Part shown: positions 19,001 through 28,782 of the stretch, piece by piece
Numbering within the stretch: position 1 is the first letter of the stretch
How the letters are laid out: each line of letters begins with the position of its first letter
Assembly (NCBI GenBank): GCA_028825025.1
Contig: JAPKAX010000002.1
Span: 1 to 54,669, forward strand
Direction: 5' to 3'
Length of the DNA: 54,669 bases
Origin: Rhodospirillales bacterium
GTDB lineage: Bacteria; Pseudomonadota; Alphaproteobacteria; Rhodospirillales; Casp-alpha2
Notes under the pieces: model-generated
Told to the model about the DNA's origin: nothing
Seen by the model: only the letters and a program-made list of their open reading frames with translations
Databases searched by the model: none
Position numbers and translations under genes: made by a program

Positions 19001-20596
19001 CTACTTTGTATCCTCAATAATCATGGCGGCACCTTTTTCTGCAACCATCATCACCGGTGCGTTAATATTGCCAGATGGCATTGTTGGCATGATCGACGCA
19101 TCGATGACCCGGACCCCTTCAAGACCTCGAACCTTTAAGCGCTCATCAACCACTGCCATAGGGTCGGTGTCTGTTCCCATTTTACACGTCCCCATTACAT
19201 GATAAACGCTAGCACCTGTCTTTCTTACGTAGGTCAGCATGTCCTCATCGTCTTGGCAATCGGGGCCGGGTTTAAGTTCGCGGGTTCGATACGGAGCCAA
19301 AGCTTCAGCTTCGCCAATATCACGCGCGATATGCATTCCGGCAACCAACGCGTCTTGATCAGCTTTTTCAGCTAAAAAGTTAGGCCGGATCAGCGGTGCT
19401 GTCATGGGGTCGGGTGATCCAATATGGATAGTGCCTTGGCTTTCGGGGCGCATTTGTGACACGCCAATGGTCATGCCGGGGGTTTTATCCAATATGCGAG
19501 TGGCTGGATCGAAGCTTGCCGGGGCGAATAAAAATTGAATGTCGGGCGTTGCTAATTCAGGCCGGGTTTTAACAAAACCATGGCCAACTCCTGCCGTATA
19601 GGTCAAAAGTCCACGTCTTTTGAATGCATATTTAATAACTTCGCCAACAAGCTTTAAGCCTCTGGATTGTTCGTTGAAGGTTATCTTTTGCGATACTTGC
19701 CAACAGACGCGGGCGGCAAAGTGGTCACGATAATTCTCACCAACACCGGGCAATTCATGGGTGACTTCAATACCGTTAGATTTAAGAAGCTCCGGCTGTC
19801 CAATTCCTGAAAGCTCTAGTAGATGCGGCGATTGTACCGCACCAGCGCTTAAAATGACTTCGCGAGAGGCATGGGCTGTGTATTCAGACCCAAATATATC
19901 ATAAACCACGCCGGTAACCCGTTTGCCATCCATAATAAGGCGCTTGGCTCTTGCGTTTGTTATGGTCGTTAGGTTCTTTCGATTGGCAATAGGGTGCAAA
20001 AAAGCATTGGCGGCGCTAACCCGTTGGCCATTTTTTTGCGTGACTTGGTAATACCCAAAACCATCTTGTTGAGCTCCATTATAATCAATGGTGCGGTCAT
20101 GCCCGCGCTCGACACCTGCGTCAACAAAGGCATCAATAATGGGGTGATGTTCGCGCATATCGACAACATTTAAAGGGCCATCGCCGTTTCTGAATTCGTC
20201 ACTGCCGCGCTCAAATCTTTCAGATTTTTTGAAATATGGCAAAACATCTGAAAACGACCAACCCCGATTACCAAGCTGTGCCCATGTGTTATAATCTAAT
20301 TCTTGGCCACGAATATAGATCATACCATTTATTGATGAAGACCCACCGAGTCCCTTGCCACGGGGGATGGGGAGCGATCGTCCGGCTACATTATCTTCTG
20401 GTTCTGCCTGAAAGCACCAATTGTATTTTGGGTTACTGAGCAGCTTTTGAAACCCAGCCGGGATTGTGATCCAAATGCTGTCATCTTTACCGCCCGCTTC
20501 CAGCAATAAAACCTGTTTTGACGGGTCAGCACTTAATCGGTTAGCAAGAATGCACCCGGCTGTGCCTGCACCAATGATAATGAAGTCGTAGGTCAT
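19001..20596 (-). CDS. GMC family oxidoreductase (choline dehydrogenase-like)
   Basis: 531 aa, DFIIIGAGTAGCILANRLS, PRGKGLGGSSSINGMIYIRG, YHVMGTCKMG. Confidence 0.95.
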   Translation of the reverse strand: MTYDFIIIGAGTAGCILANRLSADPSKQVLLLEAGGKDDSIWITIPAGFQKLLSNPKYNWCFQAEPEDNVAGRSLPIPRGKGLGGSSSINGMIYIRGQELDYNTWAQLGNRGWSFSDVLPYFKKSERFERGSDEFRNGDGPLNVVDMREHHPIIDAFVDAGVERGHDRTIDYNGAQQDGFGYYQVTQKNGQRVSAANAFLHPIANRKNLTTITNARAKRLIMDGKRVTGVVYDIFGSEYTAHASREVILSAGAVQSPHLLELSGIGQPELLKSNGIEVTHELPGVGENYRDHFAARVCWQVSQKITFNEQSRGLKLVGEVIKYAFKRRGLLTYTAGVGHGFVKTRPELATPDIQFLFAPASFDPATRILDKTPGMTIGVSQMRPESQGTIHIGSPDPMTAPLIRPNFLAEKADQDALVAGMHIARDIGEAEALAPYRTRELKPGPDCQDDEDMLTYVRKTGASVYHVMGTCKMGTDTDPMAVVDERLKVRGLEGVRVIDASIMPTMPSGNINAPVMMVAEKGAAMIIEDTK

Positions 20597-20603
20597 GTGA
20601 AGT

Positions 20604-21377
20604 TTAGTCTTTTGATTTCATACTGTGAATTCCGGTTGCAACTTGTTTGGCTCCGGACAGCATGTAAGCTTGTTCTGATGCAACGAAAAAGGTTGTGATG
20701 CCCAATTTGTTTAAGTCAGGCCCACTTTCCGTATTAGGTGCAAACGTCATATACGCTTTGCCATGCTTTTTCGTGGCAACACCAACTGTCTTCATGGCAT
20801 CACGCACTTCAGGTGCAGCCATATTGGTCAAACCATAACAAACGGCTAAATCAGCAGGGCCAACGAACAAACCATCAACGCCCTTGGTTGCCGCAATGGC
20901 ATCAACAGCGTCAACGCCTTCTGGCTCTTCAATTTGTACGATGACAATGGTTTCTTCTTCACTTTGGGCCAAAACATCAGCCATTTTTCGGGTTGCGTAT
21001 CCTGCCCAGCGATGAGACCCGGCATAACCCCGCCCACCATGTCCAAAGCGCGACCATCTAGCAACATCTGCTGCTTTTTCAGGAGTTGCCACGTGGGGCA
21101 CAACAACACCGGTGGCACCACTGTCCAAAGCTTTTAAGATTTCAGCCTGACTGCCGTCCGGTACGCGGACTAGGATTGGGAATTTAAGGGCGCGGGCAAC
21201 AGCCATGCAGGCATCCAAGCGGCCCCGATCAAACGGTGCGTGCTCTGCATCAAGGCAAACAAAATCCAGTCCAGACATCGCCAGAATTTCGATCAGCTCA
21301 TAAGCTGGCGTTTTCATGAACGTCCCGGCCAAAATATCGCCGCGGACCATGCGTGTACGTAAATTATCTGTCGTCAT
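20604..21377 (-). CDS. HpcH/HpaI aldolase/citrate lyase family protein
   Basis: 257 aa, DFVCLDAEHAPFDRG, VQIEEPEGVDAVDAIAATKGVDGLFVGPADLA. Confidence 0.93.
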   Translation of the reverse strand: MTTDNLRTRMVRGDILAGTFMKTPAYELIEILAMSGLDFVCLDAEHAPFDRGRLDACMAVARALKFPILVRVPDGSQAEILKALDSGATGVVVPHVATPEKAADVARWSRFGHGGRGYAGSHRWAGYATRKMADVLAQSEEETIVIVQIEEPEGVDAVDAIAATKGVDGLFVGPADLAVCYGLTNMAAPEVRDAMKTVGVATKKHGKAYMTFAPNTESGPDLNKLGITTFFVASEQAYMLSGAKQVATGIHSMKSKD

Positions 21378-21405
21378 TTTATTTGTTCCCTATTCGTATG
21401 TGTTT

Positions 21406-22320
21406 TTATTTAGGCCAACGGTTATGGAGCCATAACCATTGTTCCGGGTGTTGTTGTACCCAAATTTCGATGCGTGCATTAATTTGGCGCATGATAGTTT
21501 CGACATCAGCGTTTTTGTTACCTGTTTTTTCTATCAGCAAAGGTTCTTCAACACGGACTTGAAAGTTTGCCCCTTTTGTTCGAACAACGTGGGCTGGAAT
21601 GACCGGGCAATCGAAGCGCAAGGCCAATTCCGCTATTGCCGGTGCGGTCATGGCGTCGCGCCCAAAAAATGGGATCGCAATGCCATCATTCATTTTTTGA
21701 TCAACCAAAATGCCTAGCGTTTTCCCTTCTTTTAGGGCTCTTAACAATGCCCGCGCCCCCTGAGCGCCTTTCGGTGCTATCGATGCATCGGAATGCGCCG
21801 TCCGGCTACGAAACAGCCAATCGACCATCGGGTTGTTGGCAGCCCGGTAAACTAAAACGGTTACTAAGCCGCGCTGCGCCGCCGATGCAGGCAACAATTC
21901 CCAATTGGCGAAATGACCGGAAAAGATAATACACGGGCCGCCCGCAGCCTGAACAGACTCAAATATATCGCCCCGGATGACTTCAACCGGGCCAGATGAT
22001 TTTGTTGTATCGATGTTTGAGACATGAGGGTATTCGGCGGCGGTTCTGCCTAAGTTATCCCACATGCCAATTATAATGGCTTGGATTTCGGCGGCTGATT
22101 TTTCAGGAAATACGGTGGTTAAGTTCCGCCGAGCCCTGTTCGTTACCGATAGCCTTGGGCCAATCGTACGCCCGATTAAAGACCCAATAGCCGATGCTAC
22201 TGATACGGGTAACAGACGAAAGAACCCATAAATAAGGGCGACAAAAACCGCTTGCAAAGGATAGGTGATGTAAGATTTAAGGGCGCGTCTGGATTTCGAC
22301 ATTTGGTTTATCTGCATCAA
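21406..22320 (-). CDS. Lysophospholipid/lipid A acyltransferase family (LpxL/HtrB)
   Basis: 304 aa, SGHFANWELLP, LVDQKMNDGIAIPFFGRDAMTAPAIAELALR, in lipid A operon. Confidence 0.9.
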   Translation of the reverse strand: MMQINQMSKSRRALKSYITYPLQAVFVALIYGFFRLLPVSVASAIGSLIGRTIGPRLSVTNRARRNLTTVFPEKSAAEIQAIIIGMWDNLGRTAAEYPHVSNIDTTKSSGPVEVIRGDIFESVQAAGGPCIIFSGHFANWELLPASAAQRGLVTVLVYRAANNPMVDWLFRSRTAHSDASIAPKGAQGARALLRALKEGKTLGILVDQKMNDGIAIPFFGRDAMTAPAIAELALRFDCPVIPAHVVRTKGANFQVRVEEPLLIEKTGNKNADVETIMRQINARIEIWVQQHPEQWLWLHNRWPK

Positions 22321-23309
22321 CTCGCAAAACGTATGATTGGCTCAAGAAGGGCTGTTAATAAGGCTTCATCTTCCCATTCCAACCGAATGCCAAGGGGCTT
22401 AACAGCGCTTTGCCATTTTGTATCCAAGCGAACATAATCTTTTTCTGTCGTTAGCAACAAGGCTTTATCCGCCTGTGCGGCTTCAATGAGTTCAGATACT
22501 TCCGCATCCGTATACGCATGATGATCAGTAAACGCGGTTGTTCTTGCAAGCGTACAGCCCAGTTCATTTAAAGTGGTGAAAAACTTTTCGGGTTGAGCAA
22601 TGCCGGCGAAGGCATGGACGGGCTGGTTTGTGAAATTTAAATCAGTGGGTTCGGCTTTGATTTGGGCTTTTATAATAATCATATCTGGGGTGATGCGCTT
22701 AATGTGTTCCGCTATTCCGGCCTGATCTAATCCCAGTATCACCACGGCATTTGATTTTTGTAACGAATGCTCAAATTCTTCACGCAAGGGACCGGCGGGC
22801 ATTACGCGCCCATTGCCAATGCCATAGGTGCCATCGATAACGCACAAGCTTACGTCTTTATGCAACGACGGGTTTTGTAAACCGTCGTCCATTATGATCG
22901 TTTTTGCCCCGGCTTCGACCATAGCGATGGCCCCTTTAACCCGGTTCTTGGCAATCCAAGTGAGGGCAACACGGGCTAACAAAAGTGGTTCATCGCCGAC
23001 CCGTATGGCAGAATCCAAAGCAACATCAACCGGGTGAGGCCCGCGTTCGGAGCCGCCATATCCCCGGCTTAAATAATGTGCATTTACGCCCGCGCTCAAA
23101 AGCCGCTTACCAATATCAAGGGCAACGGGGGTTTTTCCAGCACCCCCTGCTACTGCATTGCCAATGCATATGACCGGGGCCGGGGCCTGAATGGGAGTGG
23201 CGGCGGATTGGTTCATTTGCGCCCCAACGCCATACAACCAGCCAATGGGGCTCAATAGATTTGAGATTAACCCGCCTTGGTCCCGCTTCCAATATGTCGG
23301 GGCTTTCAT
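22317..23309 (-). CDS. lpxK: Tetraacyldisaccharide 4'-kinase
   Basis: 330 aa, GNAVAGGAGKTPVALDIG Walker A, SRGYGG, IIMDDGLQNPSL. Confidence 0.95.
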   Translation of the reverse strand: MKAPTYWKRDQGGLISNLLSPIGWLYGVGAQMNQSAATPIQAPAPVICIGNAVAGGAGKTPVALDIGKRLLSAGVNAHYLSRGYGGSERGPHPVDVALDSAIRVGDEPLLLARVALTWIAKNRVKGAIAMVEAGAKTIIMDDGLQNPSLHKDVSLCVIDGTYGIGNGRVMPAGPLREEFEHSLQKSNAVVILGLDQAGIAEHIKRITPDMIIIKAQIKAEPTDLNFTNQPVHAFAGIAQPEKFFTTLNELGCTLARTTAFTDHHAYTDAEVSELIEAAQADKALLLTTEKDYVRLDTKWQSAVKPLGIRLEWEDEALLTALLEPIIRFAS

Positions 23310-24583
23310 TTATCCCCTCCAACCGATTTTAAGAAGGGTGAAAGCTTGATAATAAGCGCATCCAATACGCGGGCTTCCGATTGGGCATAGTCATGGGCTT
23401 TGGTTGCAATTTCAGATGCGGCGTATGGGTTTTTTAAAAAATCAGATAACGTGTTCGATAAAGTTGCTCCATCCGCAACCTCAACAGCGCCGCCGCACTG
23501 GGCTAACTGTTCCTTCATTTTCTGAAAGTTCCACATATATGGCCCATGCAGGATCGTGCATTTTAATTTTGCCGCTTCTAACGGGTTTTGCCCCCCTTTG
23601 TCAACGAAAGATTTACCCATGAACACCAATTTGCAAAGCCTGAAAAATAGCCCCATCTCGCCCATGGTATCGGCTAAATAAATCTGAGTGTCCGTTGTGA
23701 TAGGCTCGTTTTTGCTGCGTTGGGCAACGATTGCGCCTAAGCTTCGCAAATGGCTGGCAATTTGATCGCCGCGTATTGGATGGCGGGGCGCTATTACGGT
23801 CAGCAAATCGGGACGGCTTGATTGTAAGCGTTGATGGACATCCCACAAAATATCTTCTTCCCCGGGGTGAGTGCTGGCGGCAAACCAATTGGGGCGGGGG
23901 TTAATTGTTTTTGCAAGAGCCGCCAAATCTGCCTTTTTCACCGGCAAAGATTCAACTGCGAACTTCAAGTTACCAACGCAATCTGTTATTGGTGCGCCCA
24001 ATTTTTGTAAGCGTTGGGTGTCCGTGTCTGTTTGCCCCAAACACAGTGTGAAGCTTTTTAAAATACTTTTGATAAAGCCGGGAAAGTACTGCCATCCAGC
24101 AAAGGATTTGGGCGATATACGCCCGTTTATCAAGATTAAGGGAATGTTGCGGCGCGCGGTTTCCGTAACAAAGTTTGGCCAAAAATCAGATTCTGACCAC
24201 AACACCAAATTGGGCTTCCAATGATTTAAAAACCTGCGAACACAAACCATGCGATCAATAGGCATGTATTGATGAATAACCCCAGCTGGCAGCCGTTCAG
24301 CCATAAGAGCGGCGGACGTAACTGTTCCGGTGGTTAATAAAAGCGTCGTCATCGGGTGATCCGCTTTCAAGCGCCCAATAAGTGGCAACAAAGACAACGA
24401 TTCGCCAACGCTGGCGGCATGAAGCCAGATTAAAGGGCTGCTTGGTCGGGGGTGTGCAGCGTGGCCTAAGCGTTCAGAAAAGCGTTCTAAATCTTCTTTC
24501 CCCCGGGCACGGCGTCGGGCCAAATAAAAGGCAATAAGGGGTGCGCCAACCACATCGAAACAACGGTACAGAGTTAAAATCAA
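23306..24583 (-). CDS. waaA: 3-deoxy-D-manno-octulosonic acid transferase
   Basis: 425 aa, LIWLHAASVGESLSLLPLI, LVLWSESDFWPN, ASTHPGEEDI, GGQNPLEAA. Confidence 0.95.
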   Translation of the reverse strand: MILTLYRCFDVVGAPLIAFYLARRRARGKEDLERFSERLGHAAHPRPSSPLIWLHAASVGESLSLLPLIGRLKADHPMTTLLLTTGTVTSAALMAERLPAGVIHQYMPIDRMVCVRRFLNHWKPNLVLWSESDFWPNFVTETARRNIPLILINGRISPKSFAGWQYFPGFIKSILKSFTLCLGQTDTDTQRLQKLGAPITDCVGNLKFAVESLPVKKADLAALAKTINPRPNWFAASTHPGEEDILWDVHQRLQSSRPDLLTVIAPRHPIRGDQIASHLRSLGAIVAQRSKNEPITTDTQIYLADTMGEMGLFFRLCKLVFMGKSFVDKGGQNPLEAAKLKCTILHGPYMWNFQKMKEQLAQCGGAVEVADGATLSNTLSDFLKNPYAASEIATKAHDYAQSEARVLDALIIKLSPFLKSVGGDK

Positions 24584-25293
24584 TTCTCGCCCCCAGCTAT
24601 GGGGGCTGCTTCAATGGGCGTGCGCCCAACAAAGGCATCAGCCTCGTTGGTCACATGGTTTATGGCTGCTTCCAAATCAAGGCGCTGTTGTTCTTGGGCT
24701 GGGGCATCGGATTCCCGGGGGATGTAAACCGGGTCGCCCCAAACAACGACATTCCGGCTGAACGGCCATGCGACTAAAAACCGATCCCAATTGTTTAAAT
24801 GTTTGCCGTTTGTTGTTGAATAGGCAACCGGGATAATCGGCACACCTGATAGTTTGGCAATACTAATGACGCCATCTGTTGCGCGCATTCGGGGGCCGCG
24901 GGGACCGTCTGGTGTGATGCCCACGTAATCCCCGGCTGCCAATATTTTAAGGATCGCCCGAAACGCTTTAGCGCCGCCTTTTGAAGATGACCCTACCGTT
25001 GTCTTAATACCCAAATGCCCCACGGTGCGGGCTATGATTTGCCCGTCGCGATGGTGTGAAATCAGCATGTGAATTTGTTTTTTTGACTCCCAACACAGCG
25101 GCATCATAAGCAGGCGACCATGCCAAAAGCTCAATATAAATGGTTGATCCGCCTTCCAAAACTGTTCCGGAATCCCGCCACGCACAACTTGCCACCGTCC
25201 GGTAAACCTTACAAATCGGACGTAGCCAGCCCCCAACCAACACAAAGACCGACGCAGGGCATCGGATCGTATAAAGCGTTTGAAAATGCTCAC
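24580..25293 (-). CDS. Lysophospholipid acyltransferase family protein (DUF374)
   Basis: 237 aa, LISHHRDGQIIART, GSSSKGGAKAFRAIL, GITPDGPRGPR. Confidence 0.92.
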   Translation of the reverse strand: MSIFKRFIRSDALRRSLCWLGAGYVRFVRFTGRWQVVRGGIPEQFWKADQPFILSFWHGRLLMMPLCWESKKQIHMLISHHRDGQIIARTVGHLGIKTTVGSSSKGGAKAFRAILKILAAGDYVGITPDGPRGPRMRATDGVISIAKLSGVPIIPVAYSTTNGKHLNNWDRFLVAWPFSRNVVVWGDPVYIPRESDAPAQEQQRLDLEAAINHVTNEADAFVGRTPIEAAPIAGGEN

Positions 25294-27161
25294 CCGGCCT
25301 CCGTTGTTTGCGGTGTGACCGCTCGGTCTTTGTCGGTAAATTGCAAGTCGTAAAGGTTTTTATAAGTCCCGCTTCTGGCTAGCAATTGGGCGTGCGTTCC
25401 GTGTTCGATAACCTGACCTTTATGGATGACACAAATTTTGTCAGCATCAACAATTGTTGATAAGCGGTGCGCTATGACCAAAGTTGTTCGGCCTTTCATC
25501 AGTGCCGCAAGGGCGGATTGAACGTGGCGTTCGGATTGGGTGTCTAGGGCGGATGTGGCTTCATCTAACAATAAGATCGGCGCATTTTTAAGCATCGCAC
25601 GGGCAATCGCTAAACGCTGACGCTGGCCACCGGATAAGCGAATGCCTTGTTCGCCGACCCTGGTTTGGTACCCATCGGGTAAATCTTGAATAAAGCCATC
25701 AGCAGCGGCATTCCGCGCGGCCTCTTCAATTTCATTTTGTGAAGCTCCTTGCCGACCGTAGGCAATGTTAGCGGCGACTGTGTCGTCAAACAGGGTGACT
25801 TCTTGGCTAACCAAGGCGATATTCGCATACAAAGATTCAAGCGTTACATCGCGCACATCCATGCCATCGACTGTCACAGCCCCCGCCGTTACATCATAGA
25901 ATCTGGGAATTAGATTTAAGATGGTCGATTTGCCTGCCCCGGATGTTCCAACCAATGCCACCGTTTGCCCCGCAGGAACGTCAATATTTAGTCCTTTAAG
26001 GGCTTGAATGTCAGCACTATAGGAAAAGTGAACGTCTTTGAATTGTAGGTGTCCGTTAATATGTTCAATTGCTTTGGCATCTGGTTTATCAGCAATAACC
26101 GGTGGCTGGTCCATAATGGCAAAGATACGTTGCGCACTGGCTAAGCCTTCTTGGATGCTGACGTTTAAATTCGCCAATCGTTTCATCGGGTCGTACGCCA
26201 TTAAAAGGGCTGTAATGAATGAGAAAAAGGCCCCTGATGTTGTATCTCCGGCAATCACGCGCGATCCGCCATACACAATCACAATAAAAATAGCGAAGCC
26301 GCCCAGCGTTTCCATAATGGGGCGCGACATTTCACGGGTCCGTGCGGCTTTCAAGTTTAATTTGAAAATGCGCTCAACAACTTCGGCAATCCGGGTTCCT
26401 TCATAGTGCGCCATGCCATAGGCTTTAACGACACGAATGCCTTGGAACGTTTGGGTTAGTATGGTTGTGAAAAAACCAATTTCTTCTTGAGTGTTGGCAG
26501 TCACTTTGCGTATCCGCTTGCCGATGCGAACAATGGGGTAGATGGCAATAGGGAAAACAACGAAAGAAACGGCTGCGAGTTCCCAGTCTTGCCAAAACAT
26601 CACAAATACAAAGCCAATTAAGGCCATTAAATCGCGGCCTAACCCGGTTAATCCGGTGCTGACCGCAACCCGCATTTGTTGCACATCGACGGTAAAGCGC
26701 GATATCAGCGTGCCGACGGGGGAGTTATGAAAAAATGCTAAATCCATGGAGGCCAAATGGGCAAACAGTTTGTTTTGCGTATCGGCAATGATCCGCAATC
26801 CGACATAGCTCATTAAAATCGATTGGCCGTAATTGGCTAATCCTTTGACCAGAAAGGTGGTGATGACAGCAAACCCAACAGGCCAAAGCATGTCAGGATC
26901 TTTTGCAACAAAAACTTCATCGACGATAGGTTTCATCATATATGCCGAAAACGCACTGGCCGCTGCCATAATAAACATGCAGATGACGGCAAAACCAATC
27001 CAGCCTAAGTAATGTCGGATGCTTTCATGCCATAGGCGGCGCATCAGGTACGACGTCGACTTCGGTTTTCCCGCCGTCGATTCTATTGACGGCATAGATG
27101 ATGATTCATTAAGTTCAGTCAAAGGCTTACAACCAAATGTTAATACACTGCAACATAACAC
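25290..27161 (-). CDS. msbA: ABC transporter ATP-binding protein/permease (MsbA-like lipid A flippase)
   Basis: 623 aa, TM domain + NBD (GTSGAGKSTILNLI, LSGGQRQRLAIARAML, LLLDEATSALD); true start may be internal (MPSIESTAG). Confidence 0.9.
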   Translation of the reverse strand: MLCCSVLTFGCKPLTELNESSSMPSIESTAGKPKSTSYLMRRLWHESIRHYLGWIGFAVICMFIMAAASAFSAYMMKPIVDEVFVAKDPDMLWPVGFAVITTFLVKGLANYGQSILMSYVGLRIIADTQNKLFAHLASMDLAFFHNSPVGTLISRFTVDVQQMRVAVSTGLTGLGRDLMALIGFVFVMFWQDWELAAVSFVVFPIAIYPIVRIGKRIRKVTANTQEEIGFFTTILTQTFQGIRVVKAYGMAHYEGTRIAEVVERIFKLNLKAARTREMSRPIMETLGGFAIFIVIVYGGSRVIAGDTTSGAFFSFITALLMAYDPMKRLANLNVSIQEGLASAQRIFAIMDQPPVIADKPDAKAIEHINGHLQFKDVHFSYSADIQALKGLNIDVPAGQTVALVGTSGAGKSTILNLIPRFYDVTAGAVTVDGMDVRDVTLESLYANIALVSQEVTLFDDTVAANIAYGRQGASQNEIEEAARNAAADGFIQDLPDGYQTRVGEQGIRLSGGQRQRLAIARAMLKNAPILLLDEATSALDTQSERHVQSALAALMKGRTTLVIAHRLSTIVDADKICVIHKGQVIEHGTHAQLLARSGTYKNLYDLQFTDKDRAVTPQTTEAG

Positions 27162-27186
27162 GGACGTAAGGCAGTTTAAATCCCTA

Positions 27187-27228
27187 CGACAGTCAAACCG
27201 TGTTATATTCCCGCGACAGTCAAACCGT
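27187..27228. repeat. 27-bp-period tandem duplication of the pmbA 3' end
   Basis: cgacagtcaaaccgt at 27187-27201 and 27214-27228; the minus strand encodes GLTVAGI* then GLTVVGI* in the same frame. Confidence 0.8.
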
Positions 27229-28546
27229 CTACACGAACCGTTGGGGCATTTGTTCCAAACCGGAAGACCAAATCATCAGCCGGCGTTAGGTTTTTGAATA
27301 TATCGAGCAACGAGCCGGCTATTGTGACTTCATTGACCGGGAATGTGATTTCACCGTTTTCAATCCAAAACCCACCGGCACCTCGGCTATAATCGCCGGT
27401 AATACCGTTCACGCCCATACCAATCAATTCTGTAATGTAAAAACCAGATTTCACATTTTTGATCAAATCATCGCGCGATACAGTGCCAGCATCCATATAC
27501 AGGTTGGTTGTTGAAGGCGACGGTGGAGACGAGGTCCCGCGCGATGCGCTGCCTGTTGTCTCTAGCCCCAATTGACGGGCTGAGCGCATGTCCATAATCC
27601 ACGTTTGCAACGTACCGTCTTCAATAATATGGCGGGTTTGGGTCGCAACACCTTCTGCGTCAAAGCCTTTGGAGCGCAAGCCCCGTTTACGCAGCGGGTC
27701 GTCAACAATGTTGACGCCTTTGGCAAACAGCTTTTCGCCCATTTTTTCTTTTAAAAATGTGGTTCCTCGGGCAACTGATGATCCATTCACCGCACTGGCT
27801 AAATGTCCAACCAAGGAGCTGGAAACGCGGGGGTCGAAAATTACCGGGACTTGGGCGGTTTCAACTTTACGCGGGTTTAAGCGGGCAACTGCTTTTTCAG
27901 CAGCATTTTTACCCAGTTCACGTGCATCTTGTAAATCTTCGCCATAGACAGCTGTCGAGAAATCATAATCACGTTCCATTTCGGTGCCTTCACCGGCAAC
28001 CACGGAAACACTTAACGAATGACCAGAGCCTTCACGTTTTTGAGCAAAGCCGTTTGTGCCAGCAACGGCTAGGCTTGATCGTCCCCATCCAGCTTCAGCA
28101 CCTTCAGAGTTGGTCACGCCTTTGATCTCAAGTGCTGCTTCTTCGGCTTCGCGGGTAAGCTGCTCTAATTTGTCACCCGACGGTTCAACCGGATCGCAAT
28201 CGTCTAAATCTGGAATTTGGGTTGCTAAAAGCTCCGATGGGGCTAGCCCACAATACGGGTCTTCGGGGACAACTTTAGCCATGGCAACAGCGCGGGTAAC
28301 CAAATCATCTAAGGCTGTGTTCGATAAATCAGACGAAGAGACAATGGCTTGGCGTTTGCCGATAAAAACGCGCAAACCCAAATCATAACCTTCCGAGCGG
28401 GCCAAACTTTCAGGTTCACCTTTGCGGCATGCCGTTGATACAGAAATCCCTTCGACGTAAATCGCATCAGCCGCATCCGCACCGATTGATTTTGCTTTAT
28501 TAACAAGGTCGCTTAAATGCCCCAACGGGTCCGAACTGAAACTCAA
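27203..28546 (-). CDS. pmbA: TldD/PmbA family metallopeptidase-associated protein (PmbA)
   Basis: Long ORF 27203-28597; PmbA pattern (GLRVFIGKRQAIVSSSDL, TGSASRGTSSPPSPSTTNLYMDAG, GVNGITGDYSRGAGGFWIENGEI), no HExxxH. GAGGAG precedes a TTG at 28546, preferred as start. Confidence 0.88.
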   Translation of the reverse strand: MSFSSDPLGHLSDLVNKAKSIGADAADAIYVEGISVSTACRKGEPESLARSEGYDLGLRVFIGKRQAIVSSSDLSNTALDDLVTRAVAMAKVVPEDPYCGLAPSELLATQIPDLDDCDPVEPSGDKLEQLTREAEEAALEIKGVTNSEGAEAGWGRSSLAVAGTNGFAQKREGSGHSLSVSVVAGEGTEMERDYDFSTAVYGEDLQDARELGKNAAEKAVARLNPRKVETAQVPVIFDPRVSSSLVGHLASAVNGSSVARGTTFLKEKMGEKLFAKGVNIVDDPLRKRGLRSKGFDAEGVATQTRHIIEDGTLQTWIMDMRSARQLGLETTGSASRGTSSPPSPSTTNLYMDAGTVSRDDLIKNVKSGFYITELIGMGVNGITGDYSRGAGGFWIENGEITFPVNEVTIAGSLLDIFKNLTPADDLVFRFGTNAPTVRVDGLTVAGI

Positions 28547-28782
28547 ATCTTGGCTCCTCAAAGGATTATAATATTCATTGATAGGGCAATTTGCCAAACC
28601 TTAGCCGACGATGAAACCCGTTAATTCATTTGAAGCGCATTTATCTCAATTTAGCATAAATTAAAAAAATGCATGCAACAGGTTTCAAAACCTGAAAAAC
28701 GGGTTATATATTTAGGAACCTTATAGGGTTACAGTCATCCCTTAGTACCTAATTTCTCTGGCAAATTGGTTGATATAACGAC

